Shown piece by piece: positions 13,732 to 22,252 of a stretch of DNA of 25,319 nucleotides. Position numbers and translations under genes: made by a program. Under the pieces are notes generated by a model that was not told where the DNA came from, did not search any database, and saw nothing but the letters and a program-made list of their open reading frames with translations. Source of the stretch: CAXQRU01 sp964226685 (GTDB lineage Bacteria > Pseudomonadota > Gammaproteobacteria > Pseudomonadales > Cellvibrionaceae); assembly GCA_964226685.1 (NCBI GenBank), contig CAXQRU010000008.1, forward strand, positions 1 to 25,319, read 5' to 3'. The first letter of the stretch is position 1. The number at the start of each line of letters is the position of its first letter.

Positions 13732-15255
13732 CTAACCTAAAGAATCATTGTGAATCCCAATAAGGGTTGAATCTCCCGTCTCTAGAAGCTGCTTGTTTTT
13801 TGCTCCGTCATTTCTTTTTTCATCCAAGTCATGCAGGTAACCGGCATCCACATCTCCCGTCACATACTCTCCATTAAAAACTGCACAATCAAAGCCCTGT
13901 ACCGCCTCATTGCCCTCTCTCGAAGCAGCGATGAGATCTTCCAAGTCCTGATAAACCAACCAATCCGCGCCTATAGCCTCACAAACTTCTTCATCGGTGC
14001 GACCATTAGCTATCAATTCCTTAGCTGAAGGCATATCAATGCCATAAACATTTGGAAATTTCACAGCAGGAGCGGCTGAAGCGAAGTACACTTTCTTAGC
14101 GCCTGCATCACGCGCCATTTGCACAATTTGCTGGCAGGTAGTGCCTCGGACAATGGAATCGTCAACCAATAAGACATTTTTATCTTTGAACTCTAGGGAT
14201 ATCGCATTAAGCTTTTGACGGACTGATTTTTTTCTTTGTTGCTGCCCAGGCATAATAAATGTCCGCCCAATATAGCGGTTTTTTACTAAGCCCTCTCGAA
14301 ATTTTACCCCCAAATTATAGGCTAATGCCTGCCCGGCAACCCTGCTGCTATCGGGAATGGGGATAACTACGTCGATATCGTGGTCAGGTCTTTCGCGAAG
14401 TATTTTATCCGCCAGTCTCTCGCCTTGTCGCAAGCGCGCTTTATAAACTGAGATACCATCCATAATAGAGTCAGGTCTAGCAAAATAGACATGCTCAAAA
14501 ATACAGGGGGTACAATTGGCTGAGGGAGCACAGGCCTGCTTAAAAAATTCACCATCCACGGTAATATAAACGGCCTCGCCTGGTTGAACATCGTCGACAA
14601 GGGTAAAACCCAATACATCCAGAGCCACACTCTCTGAAGCCACCATGTACTCGACACCTTCAGCACTATCTCTCTTGCCATAGACCAGTGGGCGTATCCC
14701 ATTTGGATCTCTAAACGCCACAACACCATAATTGGCCAACAAGGAAACGACCGAATATCCACCACTCACTCGGCGATGTAAGCCACTCACGGCCTTAAAA
14801 ATATCCTCAGCTTGAGGCTTCAACTTACCTAGTTTTTGAAGCTCTTGAGCAAACACATTGAGCAATACTTCTGAATCAGAATCGGTATTCATATGCCTTA
14901 AATCAGATCGATAAAGTTCCTCGCGAACCTGATCAGAATTCACAATGTTGCCATTATGAGCAAGGGAAATCCCATAGGGCGAGTTGACATAAAAAGGCTG
15001 GGCCAATGCTGGCTCCGAACTTCCTGCTGTGGGGTAACGAATATGACCAATCCCGTAGTGGCCAATCAAACGTTTCATATGACGCGTATGGAACACATCT
15101 TTAACTAGGCCATTGCCTTTTTGCTGAGCCACACGCCCCTCGCTACAAGTGGCAATCCCAGCGGCATCTTGACCTCTATGCTGGAGAATTGTCAACGCAT
15201 CGTACAACTGGGTATTCACATTACGTTTACCCACAATTCCGGCCACACCACACAT
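13732..15255 (-). CDS. purF: Amidophosphoribosyltransferase
   Basis: PurF makes 5-phosphoribosylamine from PRPP and glutamine, the first committed step of purine synthesis. The 507-residue product starts MCGVAGIVG, so Cys2 becomes the N-terminal nucleophile after Met removal, with no propeptide (E. coli type). Glutaminase-domain motifs include HIRYPTAG (71-78) and LAHNGNIVN (98-106). The phosphoribosyltransferase domain has the PRPP loop VLLVDDSIVRGTTC (361-374). It lies 11 bp after cvpA, the usual partner. Its 3' end faces the SMP-30-like gene with only 9 bp between stops and no hairpin, so read-through antisense transcription from either side is possible. Confidence 0.98.
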   Translation of the reverse strand: MCGVAGIVGKRNVNTQLYDALTILQHRGQDAAGIATCSEGRVAQQKGNGLVKDVFHTRHMKRLIGHYGIGHIRYPTAGSSEPALAQPFYVNSPYGISLAHNGNIVNSDQVREELYRSDLRHMNTDSDSEVLLNVFAQELQKLGKLKPQAEDIFKAVSGLHRRVSGGYSVVSLLANYGVVAFRDPNGIRPLVYGKRDSAEGVEYMVASESVALDVLGFTLVDDVQPGEAVYITVDGEFFKQACAPSANCTPCIFEHVYFARPDSIMDGISVYKARLRQGERLADKILRERPDHDIDVVIPIPDSSRVAGQALAYNLGVKFREGLVKNRYIGRTFIMPGQQQRKKSVRQKLNAISLEFKDKNVLLVDDSIVRGTTCQQIVQMARDAGAKKVYFASAAPAVKFPNVYGIDMPSAKELIANGRTDEEVCEAIGADWLVYQDLEDLIAASREGNEAVQGFDCAVFNGEYVTGDVDAGYLHDLDEKRNDGAKNKQLLETGDSTLIGIHNDSLG

Positions 15256-15266
15256 AAATCTACTCT

Positions 15267-15785
15267 CTACTGTTGTTCTGATTGCGAGGGAAATACTTGC
15301 TCTTTATACACATTGATTGTGGAATCAAGCAAAGAATGAAAAATATCTTCAAAGGTTGAAAAGTACTCAATTAGCCAAGACTGTTGCCACCATTGATCTT
15401 CAGCAACATGCGTCCATTTGGGCAAGTAAACGATGGCGGCGATTACAATTAAAGCGCCCCGTAGAAAACCGAAGATAGACCCTAAAAGACGGTCTGTACC
15501 CGAAATACCACTAGCTTTAACCAAGCTACAGATCAAGAAACTCAACAAAGAACCAGACAACAAGGTGCCAAAAAATAAAATACTGGATGCTGCAATATGT
15601 CTGACTGATGGCGTATCAATGTAGCTCTCTAGAAATTCAGCCATTGGTAATCTGAACTTTATGCTAATAATGAAAGCAGCAACCCACACCAGCAACGACA
15701 ATGCTTCTTTGACTAAACCACGGAACAAACCAATGATTGATGAAATAGCAATAACGCCGATGATGATCCAATCAACAATAATCAA
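15267..15785 (-). CDS. cvpA: CvpA family inner-membrane protein
   Basis: CvpA is an inner-membrane protein named for colicin V production and often encoded next to purF; its molecular role is unsettled. The 172-residue product has about four hydrophobic segments: residues 2-20 (IIVDWIIIGVIAISSIIGL), 28-45, 63-88 and 103-121, with the conserved GLFRGLVKEALSL and SGTDRLLGSIFGFLRG motifs, and a soluble C-terminal tail. The start is a TTG at 15785-15783 with only a weak GGG upstream, but MIIVDW aligns with the MVWIDY start of E. coli CvpA, so I keep it. The 44-bp gap to dedD shows nothing notable. Confidence 0.94.
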   Translation of the reverse strand: MIIVDWIIIGVIAISSIIGLFRGLVKEALSLLVWVAAFIISIKFRLPMAEFLESYIDTPSVRHIAASSILFFGTLLSGSLLSFLICSLVKASGISGTDRLLGSIFGFLRGALIVIAAIVYLPKWTHVAEDQWWQQSWLIEYFSTFEDIFHSLLDSTINVYKEQVFPSQSEQQ

Positions 15786-15829
15786 GAGAAAAACCCATTA
15801 GTGAATGTCGCCTATTATAACAAAATTAA

Positions 15830-16357
15830 TCATGGTGAAAACTGTATGAGGAGGCTATTTATTCCCAGCTTTTTGTCCACCTCAAGTTTAAGGGTTTGCG
15901 CTGAATTCTTATCAATATTGGGGCCAATAAAAACTCGGTTGACCGTCCCATCTCCTACCTTGGTTGATCGAACAAATGCCCGATAACCCTTATCCATTAA
16001 TTCTTTTGCATGCGCAACGGCCCTACTTTCTTCTTTAAAGCTTGCCACTTGCAATACCCAGGCCTTAGGAATATTTTCGCTATCTAAGGTTGGCACTTCA
16101 GGCGCAGTTTGAACCTGAGGTTGCGGCTCTGGCTTAACAGCAGGCTGAAAACGCTCTTCTTGAGTAACAATGGGTTCGATCACAGGTGTTGGAGGCGGCT
16201 CGATCACAACTGGTTCGAAACGGGGCTTCACTGGTATTTGAGAGGTTTGATCCACATTCTCTTGTTGCTCACGATGGAACAGGGTCGGCAAAAAAATCAC
16301 AGCCAAGGCAGTCAGTACCAAGGCACCCACTAATCTTTGCTTTAAACCGTCATCCAT
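15830..16357 (-). CDS. dedD: DedD-like SPOR-domain cell-division protein
   Basis: DedD proteins are single-pass inner-membrane proteins whose C-terminal SPOR domain binds denuded glycan strands at the division septum. I place the start at ATG 16357-16355, giving 175 residues beginning MDDGLKQRLVGALVL. A GGAG lies 7 nt upstream, and this matches the MDEGLKQR-type start of pseudomonad homologues. An upstream in-frame start (16378) would add seven unsupported residues. Features are a transmembrane helix (about 9-27), a Pro/Glu/Val-rich periplasmic linker, and a SPOR domain (about 98-175: AWVLQVASFKEESRAVAHAKEL and later NRVFIGPNID). It overlaps the folC stop by 8 nt. Confidence 0.92.
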   Translation of the reverse strand: MDDGLKQRLVGALVLTALAVIFLPTLFHREQQENVDQTSQIPVKPRFEPVVIEPPPTPVIEPIVTQEERFQPAVKPEPQPQVQTAPEVPTLDSENIPKAWVLQVASFKEESRAVAHAKELMDKGYRAFVRSTKVGDGTVNRVFIGPNIDKNSAQTLKLEVDKKLGINSLLIQFSP

Positions 16358-17633
16358 TTTCTTGCTCCAACAACACACTCACCTCTGATACAGTATAAAA
16401 AGAACCCGCTACTACAACGGTTTCATAAGGGCCATTTAAGGCAGCACGATACGCTTTCTCGACATTTTCGAAACACAACACCTTCTCATAGGTCACTGTT
16501 TCCAAAACACCTTTGAGGTCAACTGGTTTGAGGGCACGCTCAAGATCAAGTTGCCCCAAATACCAACCGTCAACGATTGGAGCCAATGGCTCGACTGAAG
16601 CCAGTATATCCTTATCGGACATGATTGCAAAAACAATGGCTATCGGTTTCTCATAAGAGGCGAGTTGTTCTGCCAATAATGATGTCGATGCGGGATTATG
16701 CGCAACATCCAAAATGACTCGCTTTCCGTGACGCCGAAACACTTGCATTCTCCCTGCCAAGCGACACTCGGAAACCAGAGTCGATAAGGGCAGTTCTGAT
16801 AAATCGATGAATCTACTGGCAGCAAAACATGCAGCAGCTACACTGGGTGTTGGCAAGGTCAAAGAGTCCAACATGAAACGCTCACCCAAAATTTTAAGCT
16901 CAAACCGATCAGATTGTTGACGGAGATAGAAATGCTCGCCTACTGTGTAAGAGGGTGTGTGATCATTAATAATGGCGAGTAAACTTTTAGGCGGACTATC
17001 CTCAGCACACACCAAGGGTTTTCCTGGGCGCACAATACCCGCTTTCTCTATAGCAATTTGCTCTCGGTCGTTACCTAGCCAATCTTGATGATCTATATCA
17101 ATGGACGTAATGATAGCCAAATCGGTGTCAACGATATTCGTTGCATCTAACCTACCGCCTAAGCCGACTTCAAGAACGCAATAATCCACATCATGCTTTT
17201 TAAATAATAACAAAGCGGCCAAGGTAGAAAACTCAAAGTAGCTCAGTGAAATATTCTCTCTAGCCTCATCAATTTCACTAAATATCTCACAGAGTTCTTG
17301 ATCAGACACCTCATTACCATTGATTACGATACGCTCATTGAAACGGACGATATGAGGAGAGGTATAGCACCCCACAGAAGCGCCACTGGCTCGAAGTAAG
17401 GTTGATAGCATAGCAACGCAAGACCCTTTACCATTGGTTCCAGCCACCGTGATAACGGTCGCTCGATGCAGCCACCTACCCGCAATCGGATGAACACTAG
17501 GGTCGCCAATCAACGAGAGACGCCTGGCTACCTCGGCACAACGCTCTAAACCGAGATCTATCGCTTGCTTATGTAAAGTCTCAAGTTTTGAGAGCCACTC
17601 ACTCAGAATCTGGGGCATACTCAACAGAATCAT
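16350..17633 (-). CDS. folC: Bifunctional dihydrofolate/tetrahydrofolate (folylpolyglutamate) synthase
   Basis: FolC adds L-glutamate to dihydropteroate to make dihydrofolate and extends the polyglutamate tail of folates. The 427-residue product is a Mur-ligase-type enzyme with IDLGLERCAEVA near the N-terminus, the P-loop VAGTNGKGS (about 63-71), TSPHIVRFNERI, a central EVGLGGRLDATN and DHQDWLGN, and a C-terminal domain starting around GRMQVFRRHGKRVILDVAHNP. The ATG at 17633 overlaps the end of accD by 35 nt. The internal ATG at 17618 (MPQILSEWL) is an equally reasonable start and would shorten the overlap to 20 nt; the sequence does not decide between them. The accD-folC-dedD-cvpA-purF order is conserved in pseudomonads. 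Confidence 0.97.
   Translation of the reverse strand: MILLSMPQILSEWLSKLETLHKQAIDLGLERCAEVARRLSLIGDPSVHPIAGRWLHRATVITVAGTNGKGSCVAMLSTLLRASGASVGCYTSPHIVRFNERIVINGNEVSDQELCEIFSEIDEARENISLSYFEFSTLAALLLFKKHDVDYCVLEVGLGGRLDATNIVDTDLAIITSIDIDHQDWLGNDREQIAIEKAGIVRPGKPLVCAEDSPPKSLLAIINDHTPSYTVGEHFYLRQQSDRFELKILGERFMLDSLTLPTPSVAAACFAASRFIDLSELPLSTLVSECRLAGRMQVFRRHGKRVILDVAHNPASTSLLAEQLASYEKPIAIVFAIMSDKDILASVEPLAPIVDGWYLGQLDLERALKPVDLKGVLETVTYEKVLCFENVEKAYRAALNGPYETVVVAGSFYTVSEVSVLLEQENG
16365..16368 (-). promoter_or_regulatory. Ribosome binding site that decides the dedD start
   Basis: GGAG on the minus strand, within the last codons of folC, sits 7 nt before the ATG at 16357 and supports the shorter dedD reading. 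Confidence 0.65.
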
Positions 17634-18528
17634 CGTCTAAAGAGTCTGGCTCAGCATCAACCGTAAGCTCTTCTACCTGATAATTCATAAACTTAGCCAA
17701 TAATCTTGATACTTTTTCTCTCATTTCTGAGCGGTGAACAATCATATCAATGGCACCATGATCGAGTAAAAATTCGCTTCGCTGAAAGCCATTGGGTAAT
17801 TTTTGCTTGATCGTTTGCTCAATAATACTGCTGCCAGCAAAACCTGCTCGGGCATTGGGCTCTGCAATATTGATGTCCCCTAACAGTGCTAAACTGGCGG
17901 AAACACCACCATAAACGGGGTCAGTCATGATTGAAATATAGGGAATTCCCTTTTGCTTCAGGCGCTCAATAACCGCACTAGTTTTTGCCATTTGCATGAG
18001 AGAAATCAAAGCCTCTTGCATACGAGCACCACCGGTGGCTGAAAAACAAACGAGCGGAATACCGTTTTCAAGTGCATAACTCGCCGCCCTGGTGAATCTT
18101 TCACCCACCACGTAACCCATCGATCCACCATGGAATGAAAATTCGAAGGCACAAACAACAATGGGTTGCCCCACCAAGTAACCTTTCATGGCTACCAAGG
18201 CATCTTTTTCACCGGTAGACTTTTGAGCCGAACTCAATCGATCTTTATATTTTTTGACGTCTTTAAACTTAAGGCGATCAATAGGCTCAATCTCAGTGCC
18301 AATCTCTTCACGATTTTCCGCATCTAAAAAACAATCCAAACGGCGTCGAGCACCTATACGCAAATGGTGATCACACTTAGGACAAACGTACAAGTTTTTC
18401 TCAAGTTCAGGCTTGTACAAAATAGAACTGCACTTAACGCATTTATCCCACAAACCCTCAGGCACTCGACTTGAAGACTTGTTGCTTGGGCGAACAATAT
18501 TGGTAACGATTTTATCCAACCAGCTCAT
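17599..18528 (-). CDS. accD: Acetyl-CoA carboxylase carboxyltransferase subunit beta
   Basis: AccD is the beta half of the carboxyltransferase that makes malonyl-CoA for fatty-acid synthesis, working with AccA. The 309-residue protein has the N-terminal zinc ribbon Cys30/Cys33 and Cys49/Cys52 (WDKCVKC and VCPKC) and the crotonase-like core with FSFHGGSMGYVVGE, FSATGGARMQEAL and MTDPVYGGVSAS. An acidic C-terminal tail (DAEPDSLDDDSVEYAPDSE) extends beyond the core. It starts at ATG 18528, 14 bp after trpA, and overlaps folC. Confidence 0.98.
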   Translation of the reverse strand: MSWLDKIVTNIVRPSNKSSSRVPEGLWDKCVKCSSILYKPELEKNLYVCPKCDHHLRIGARRRLDCFLDAENREEIGTEIEPIDRLKFKDVKKYKDRLSSAQKSTGEKDALVAMKGYLVGQPIVVCAFEFSFHGGSMGYVVGERFTRAASYALENGIPLVCFSATGGARMQEALISLMQMAKTSAVIERLKQKGIPYISIMTDPVYGGVSASLALLGDINIAEPNARAGFAGSSIIEQTIKQKLPNGFQRSEFLLDHGAIDMIVHRSEMREKVSRLLAKFMNYQVEELTVDAEPDSLDDDSVEYAPDSE

Positions 18529-18542
18529 AACACTTACTCTAA

Positions 18543-19367
18543 TTAAATTTTTTCTTCAGATGAGGTATGGACGCCAGAGGCAATTTCTTCAATTAAACCA
18601 CCGACCATATTGGCAATAATGGTGTCCTCTGCATTTTCCATCTCCCCCATCATTTTTACCAAAGCACTGCCCACCACAACCCCATCAGCAAACCTTGATA
18701 TCGCTTTAGCAGAAGCCGCATCCTTAATACCAAAACCCACGCAAATGGGAAGACTGGTGATCTCGCGCATACTCTCAAGCTTTCTCTGGACTTCATCAAT
18801 ATCGAGGTGGCCAGCACCAGTTACCCCACGAAGAGAAACGTAATAAATAAAGCCTGTGGCCTCACTGGCAATCTTACGCATTCTTTCTTCGGAAGTGGTT
18901 GGCGCGACAAGAAAGATCATGCTCATGTTGGCCTTAGAGAGTTTTTGATTCAATACTCCAGACTCTTCCGGGGGCAAATCAACAATCAATACCCCATCCA
19001 CACCAGCAGAAGTTGCCTGTTCAACAAAAGCATCATAGCCCATTCGCTCAATGGGGTTCGCATAACCCATCAAGATCACCGGGGTGTGTTGATTGGTTTT
19101 TCTGAACTCTCGAACGGTCTCTATGCAATCCTTTAAGCTGACATGATAGGCCAATGCTCTCTCATGCCCCCTTGCAATAACGGGCCCTTCCGCCATTGGG
19201 TCAGAGAACGGAACGCCAAGTTCAATAATGTCAGTGCCCTTCTCCACCAAGCTATGCATGGTAGATAAAGTGGTGCTGGGCCTAGGGTCACCGTTTACGA
19301 TGTAGGCAACAACCGCTTTTTTATGATCACTACCGAGCTCTTTCAGCCTGGTTGTTATTCTATTCAT
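18543..19367 (-). CDS. trpA: Tryptophan synthase alpha subunit
   Basis: TrpA cleaves indole-3-glycerol phosphate and channels indole to TrpB. The 274-residue protein is a complete TIM barrel of normal length. The catalytic Glu49 is present (IIELGVPFSDP), and so is the FIYYVSLRGVTG segment equivalent to E. coli Tyr175 and loop 6. At the position of the second catalytic residue, Asp60 in E. coli (SDPLADG), this protein has Glu60 (SDPMAEG); see findings. The C-terminal phosphate-binding segments (GFGIKDAASA, VVVGSALVK) are intact. The ATG at 19367 lies 9 bp after trpB, with AAGG overlapping the trpB stop. Confidence 0.97.
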   Translation of the reverse strand: MNRITTRLKELGSDHKKAVVAYIVNGDPRPSTTLSTMHSLVEKGTDIIELGVPFSDPMAEGPVIARGHERALAYHVSLKDCIETVREFRKTNQHTPVILMGYANPIERMGYDAFVEQATSAGVDGVLIVDLPPEESGVLNQKLSKANMSMIFLVAPTTSEERMRKIASEATGFIYYVSLRGVTGAGHLDIDEVQRKLESMREITSLPICVGFGIKDAASAKAISRFADGVVVGSALVKMMGEMENAEDTIIANMVGGLIEEIASGVHTSSEEKI

Positions 19368-19376
19368 AATATTGCC

Positions 19377-20588
19377 TTACAATGAAATGTTATCAATTTC
19401 AGCCATAGTGAGGATGTCTTTATCACCTCGTCCAGATAAATTAACAATGATGGTTTGGTCAAACTTCATAGTCTTTGCAAGATCGGCAGTATAAGCAAGT
19501 GCATGGCTAGTTTCTAGTGCTGGCATAATGCCTTCCACTCGAGTCAACTCCCTAAATGCAGCCAGAGCTTGATCATCATTAACCGCCACATACTGCACCC
19601 GGCCAATATCCTTCAACCAAGCGTGCTCAGGCCCAACACCAGGATAGTCTAGACCAGCAGAAACGGAATGGGTTTCAATGATCTGACCGTTTTCATCCTC
19701 CATCAAATAGGTGCGATTGCCATGAAGCACACCAGGAACACCTTTGTTCAACGGTGCCGCATGTTGTCCACTCTCAAGACCATGGCCTCCCGCCTCAACA
19801 CCATAGATTTTAACGGATTCATCGGCTAAAAATGGATGGAATAATCCAATGGCATTTGACCCTCCACCGACACAGGCTGTTAGCGCATCTGGTAATCGAC
19901 CTGTTTGCTCAAGACACTGAGCCCGAGCCTCTCGGCCGATAATCGACTGAAAATCGCGAACTAACTGAGGGTACGGATGCGGCCCTGCAACCGTTCCAAT
20001 AATATAGAAGGTGTCATCGACATTGGTGACCCAATCTCTCATGGCCTCATTCATGGCATCTTTAAGTGTTCGCGACCCAGAGGTGACCGCCGTTACCTTG
20101 GCGCCCAAGAGTTTCATTCGATAAACATTGAGCGCTTGGCGTTTAATGTCCTCAGCGCCCATGAAAACTTCGCACTCTAAACCAAGCCGAGCCGCTACGG
20201 TTGCACTGGCAACACCGTGCTGGCCGGCACCCGTTTCAGCAATAATGCGTTTTTTACCGGAGTATTTGGCAAGTAACGCTTGACCAATGGTGTTATTAAC
20301 CTTGTGTGCACCCGTATGATTTAGGTCTTCCCGTTTAAGATAAATCTGCGCACCACCTAGTTGTTCACTCCATCTTTTTGCATGATATAAAGGCGAAGGA
20401 CGACCAACATAATGAGCCAGGTCTCTATCAAATTCAGCTTGAAAAGCTGGATCATCTTTCAAACGAGAATACATAGCATCCAGCTCATCCAAAGCTGAGA
20501 TCAAGGTTTCTGATACAAACCGTCCGCCGTATACTCCAAAATGCCCCGTTTTATTGGGGTAATCTTCATATTTTATTGTTTCACTCAC
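19377..20588 (-). CDS. trpB: Tryptophan synthase beta subunit
   Basis: TrpB is the PLP enzyme that condenses indole with serine to give tryptophan. The 403-residue product has the PLP lysine Lys96 in NHTGAHKVNN, the catalytic Glu118 in AETGAGQHG, and the phosphate-binding GGGSNAIG loop. The start is GTG (20588-20586), overlapping the trpF stop as GTGA (4 nt). A GGGAG lies about 10 nt upstream, and MSETIKYEDYPNKTGHFG fits the normal N-terminus. trpF-trpB-trpA form one coupled unit; trpE, trpG, trpD and trpC are not in the window. Confidence 0.98.
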   Translation of the reverse strand: MSETIKYEDYPNKTGHFGVYGGRFVSETLISALDELDAMYSRLKDDPAFQAEFDRDLAHYVGRPSPLYHAKRWSEQLGGAQIYLKREDLNHTGAHKVNNTIGQALLAKYSGKKRIIAETGAGQHGVASATVAARLGLECEVFMGAEDIKRQALNVYRMKLLGAKVTAVTSGSRTLKDAMNEAMRDWVTNVDDTFYIIGTVAGPHPYPQLVRDFQSIIGREARAQCLEQTGRLPDALTACVGGGSNAIGLFHPFLADESVKIYGVEAGGHGLESGQHAAPLNKGVPGVLHGNRTYLMEDENGQIIETHSVSAGLDYPGVGPEHAWLKDIGRVQYVAVNDDQALAAFRELTRVEGIMPALETSHALAYTADLAKTMKFDQTIIVNLSGRGDKDILTMAEIDNISL

Positions 20589-21214
20589 CGCTCACTCGCT
20601 CCCATTCGCACAGCTGCCACAAAGTCAGCCATGGCTTGATGATTTTTTTTGCCGGGCGCGTCTTCTACGCCACCACAGACATCCACCCCATATGGAGATG
20701 TGGCAATAATTGCCTGATTTACATTATTTGAATTTAAGCCACCTGCCAAAATAATAGGATGAACTGGGTCTATAGGGACCCGTCCCCAATCAAACTGCTG
20801 GCCTGTACCACCAGGCACTTTGGGATGATAAGCATCCAGCAAAATGCCTTGAGAACTACTGTAGCGAGACATTTCTTCGATAACATCCAGCTCTGGCCTC
20901 ATCCTTAATGCCTTTATGTAAGGGCGTTTCCACAGTTCACAATATTCGGGGGGTTCATCACCATGAAACTGAATTAATTGTACTGGGACATTATCTAAAA
21001 TCTCTGCCATCTGCTCTTCATTTGGGTCAACCACCAGAGCAACCACAGAAACGAAAGGGCCAACACTATTGGCTATATCTGCGGCCAGCGGGATATCAAC
21101 AAACCTGGGGCTTTTGGCATAAAAATTCAAACCGATGGCGTCTACCCCTGCTAAAGCCGCAGCAAGGCCGTCTTCCACCGAAGTAATTCCACAAATTTTA
21201 GTTCTTACTAGCAT
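20585..21214 (-). CDS. trpF: Phosphoribosylanthranilate isomerase
   Basis: TrpF isomerises N-phosphoribosylanthranilate in tryptophan synthesis. Family motifs are KICGITSVEDGLAA with the catalytic-type Cys, GLNFYAKSPRFV, QFHGDE, LDAYHPKVPGGTGQ, ILAGGLN and DVCGGVEDAPGKKN with the catalytic-type Asp. I prefer the ATG at 21214 (MLVRTKICGIT, 209 residues), which places the usual short lead before KICGI. A TTG at 21229 would add five residues; neither start has a clear ribosome binding site. It lies downstream of truA and overlaps trpB by 4 nt. Confidence 0.95.
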   Translation of the reverse strand: MLVRTKICGITSVEDGLAAALAGVDAIGLNFYAKSPRFVDIPLAADIANSVGPFVSVVALVVDPNEEQMAEILDNVPVQLIQFHGDEPPEYCELWKRPYIKALRMRPELDVIEEMSRYSSSQGILLDAYHPKVPGGTGQQFDWGRVPIDPVHPIILAGGLNSNNVNQAIIATSPYGVDVCGGVEDAPGKKNHQAMADFVAAVRMGASER

Positions 21215-21274
21215 ATTTTGAGCACGCAACTAATAGGAGACCGATAGTATCAGAAAACCCAGGCCTTGGCTCCC

Positions 21275-22132
21275 TCAAAAGGGGCAAACAAAGTAAGGAC
21301 CAGGATCCAAACAGGGAATTTCCATGACTTGAGGATATCCAATATTCACCAGATAAAGCCCATGAGCTGGTGCCGTGGCGGCGGCCAAAGACCTGTCTTT
21401 GCCATCCAGCACTTCTTTTGCCCATTCTGGAGCAGCATGACCCGATGCAATATGCAAAAGAACCCCCATTATATTACGCACCATATGATACAAAAATGCA
21501 TTGGCTGAAATTTCAACTATTACAAAATCATTTTGCCGCTCAATATGAATTCGAGTGATACAGCGGCGACCGTGGCTGGCCTGACATTGAGCTGCCCGAT
21601 AGGCATTAAAGTCGTGTTCTCCAATCAAATGGCTGGCCGCTTCTCTCATTTTTTGTTCACATAATGAATGGCGCCACCAAGTCACTTTTTTTCTTAATAT
21701 TGCTGAGGGCGTTTTTGTATTATGAACAATATAACGATAGGTTCTGGACTCAGCGCTAAAACGCGCATGAAACAATGGGCTAACCTCTTTGGCCCAGCGA
21801 ATGCTGACTGAGTCGGGCAAGCGGCTATTCGCACCCAGCAACCAAGCCCTCTCTGGTCTGATTGCCTTGGTATCAAAATGCACAACCTGAGCGGTTGCAT
21901 GTACCCCTGCATCCGTTCGCCCAGCGCATACCACTGTTATTTTTTCATCACATATTGCTGTCAGCGCTTTTTCTAAAGCCTGCCCCACAGTCGGCACACC
22001 TGATGACTGAGCTTGAAAACCATGTAAATGAGTACCATCGTACTCAACGCCCAGGGCCACTCTTCGGATATTTTTAGGAAATTGACTGAGATCGAGAACT
22101 TCACCATTGGGTGAATAAGGTTTTGATGACAT
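21275..22132 (-). CDS. truA: tRNA pseudouridine(38-40) synthase TruA
   Basis: TruA makes pseudouridine at positions 38-40 of the tRNA anticodon arm. The 285-residue product has the catalytic Asp74 in AGRTDAGVHA, the GVEYDGTHLHGFQ start of the fold, RTYRYIV, GEHDFNAYRAAQ and FLYHMVRNIMG. It carries about 20 extra residues at the N-terminus (MSSKPYSPNGEVLDLSQFPK) before the conserved core. An internal start could exist there, but I see no better-supported codon. It lies between fimV and trpF, as in pseudomonads. The ribosome binding site before ATG 22132 is weak. Confidence 0.97.
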   Translation of the reverse strand: MSSKPYSPNGEVLDLSQFPKNIRRVALGVEYDGTHLHGFQAQSSGVPTVGQALEKALTAICDEKITVVCAGRTDAGVHATAQVVHFDTKAIRPERAWLLGANSRLPDSVSIRWAKEVSPLFHARFSAESRTYRYIVHNTKTPSAILRKKVTWWRHSLCEQKMREAASHLIGEHDFNAYRAAQCQASHGRRCITRIHIERQNDFVIVEISANAFLYHMVRNIMGVLLHIASGHAAPEWAKEVLDGKDRSLAAATAPAHGLYLVNIGYPQVMEIPCLDPGPYFVCPF

Positions 22133-22195
22133 GAATTGTTGAGCCCAAATCAGGATAGGATGACTAGTTATATGTTAACAAATTCAAGACTATAA

Positions 22196-22222
22196 CAAAA
22201 AGGGCTACGTAAAGTAGCCCTT
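22196..22222 (-). terminator. Rho-independent terminator downstream of fimV (distal hairpin)
   Basis: On the minus strand AAGGGCTAC and GTAGCCCTT form a perfect 9-bp stem (22200-22222, 5-nt loop) followed by a run of Ts (22196-22200). It is the second of two consecutive hairpins after fimV. Confidence 0.85.
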
Positions 22223-22223
22223 C

Positions 22224-22252
22224 AAAAAGCCATCAAATGGGTTAGATGGCTT
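22224..22252 (-). terminator. Terminator-like hairpin overlapping the fimV stop (proximal hairpin)
   Basis: AAGCCATC and GATGGCTT form a perfect 8-bp stem (22227-22252, 10-nt loop containing the TAA stop), followed on the minus strand by five Ts (22224-22228). It sits directly before the distal hairpin. Confidence 0.65.

Noticed and set aside
14367..14765. Minus-strand 132-codon frame rich in Trp and Met
   Set aside because: It is an out-of-frame shadow inside purF, whose own frame is full-length with all motifs.
21198..21425. Minus-strand 75-codon frame between truA and trpF
   Set aside because: It overlaps the truA 3' end in another frame and has no family resemblance; the truA-trpF gap is only tens of bases.
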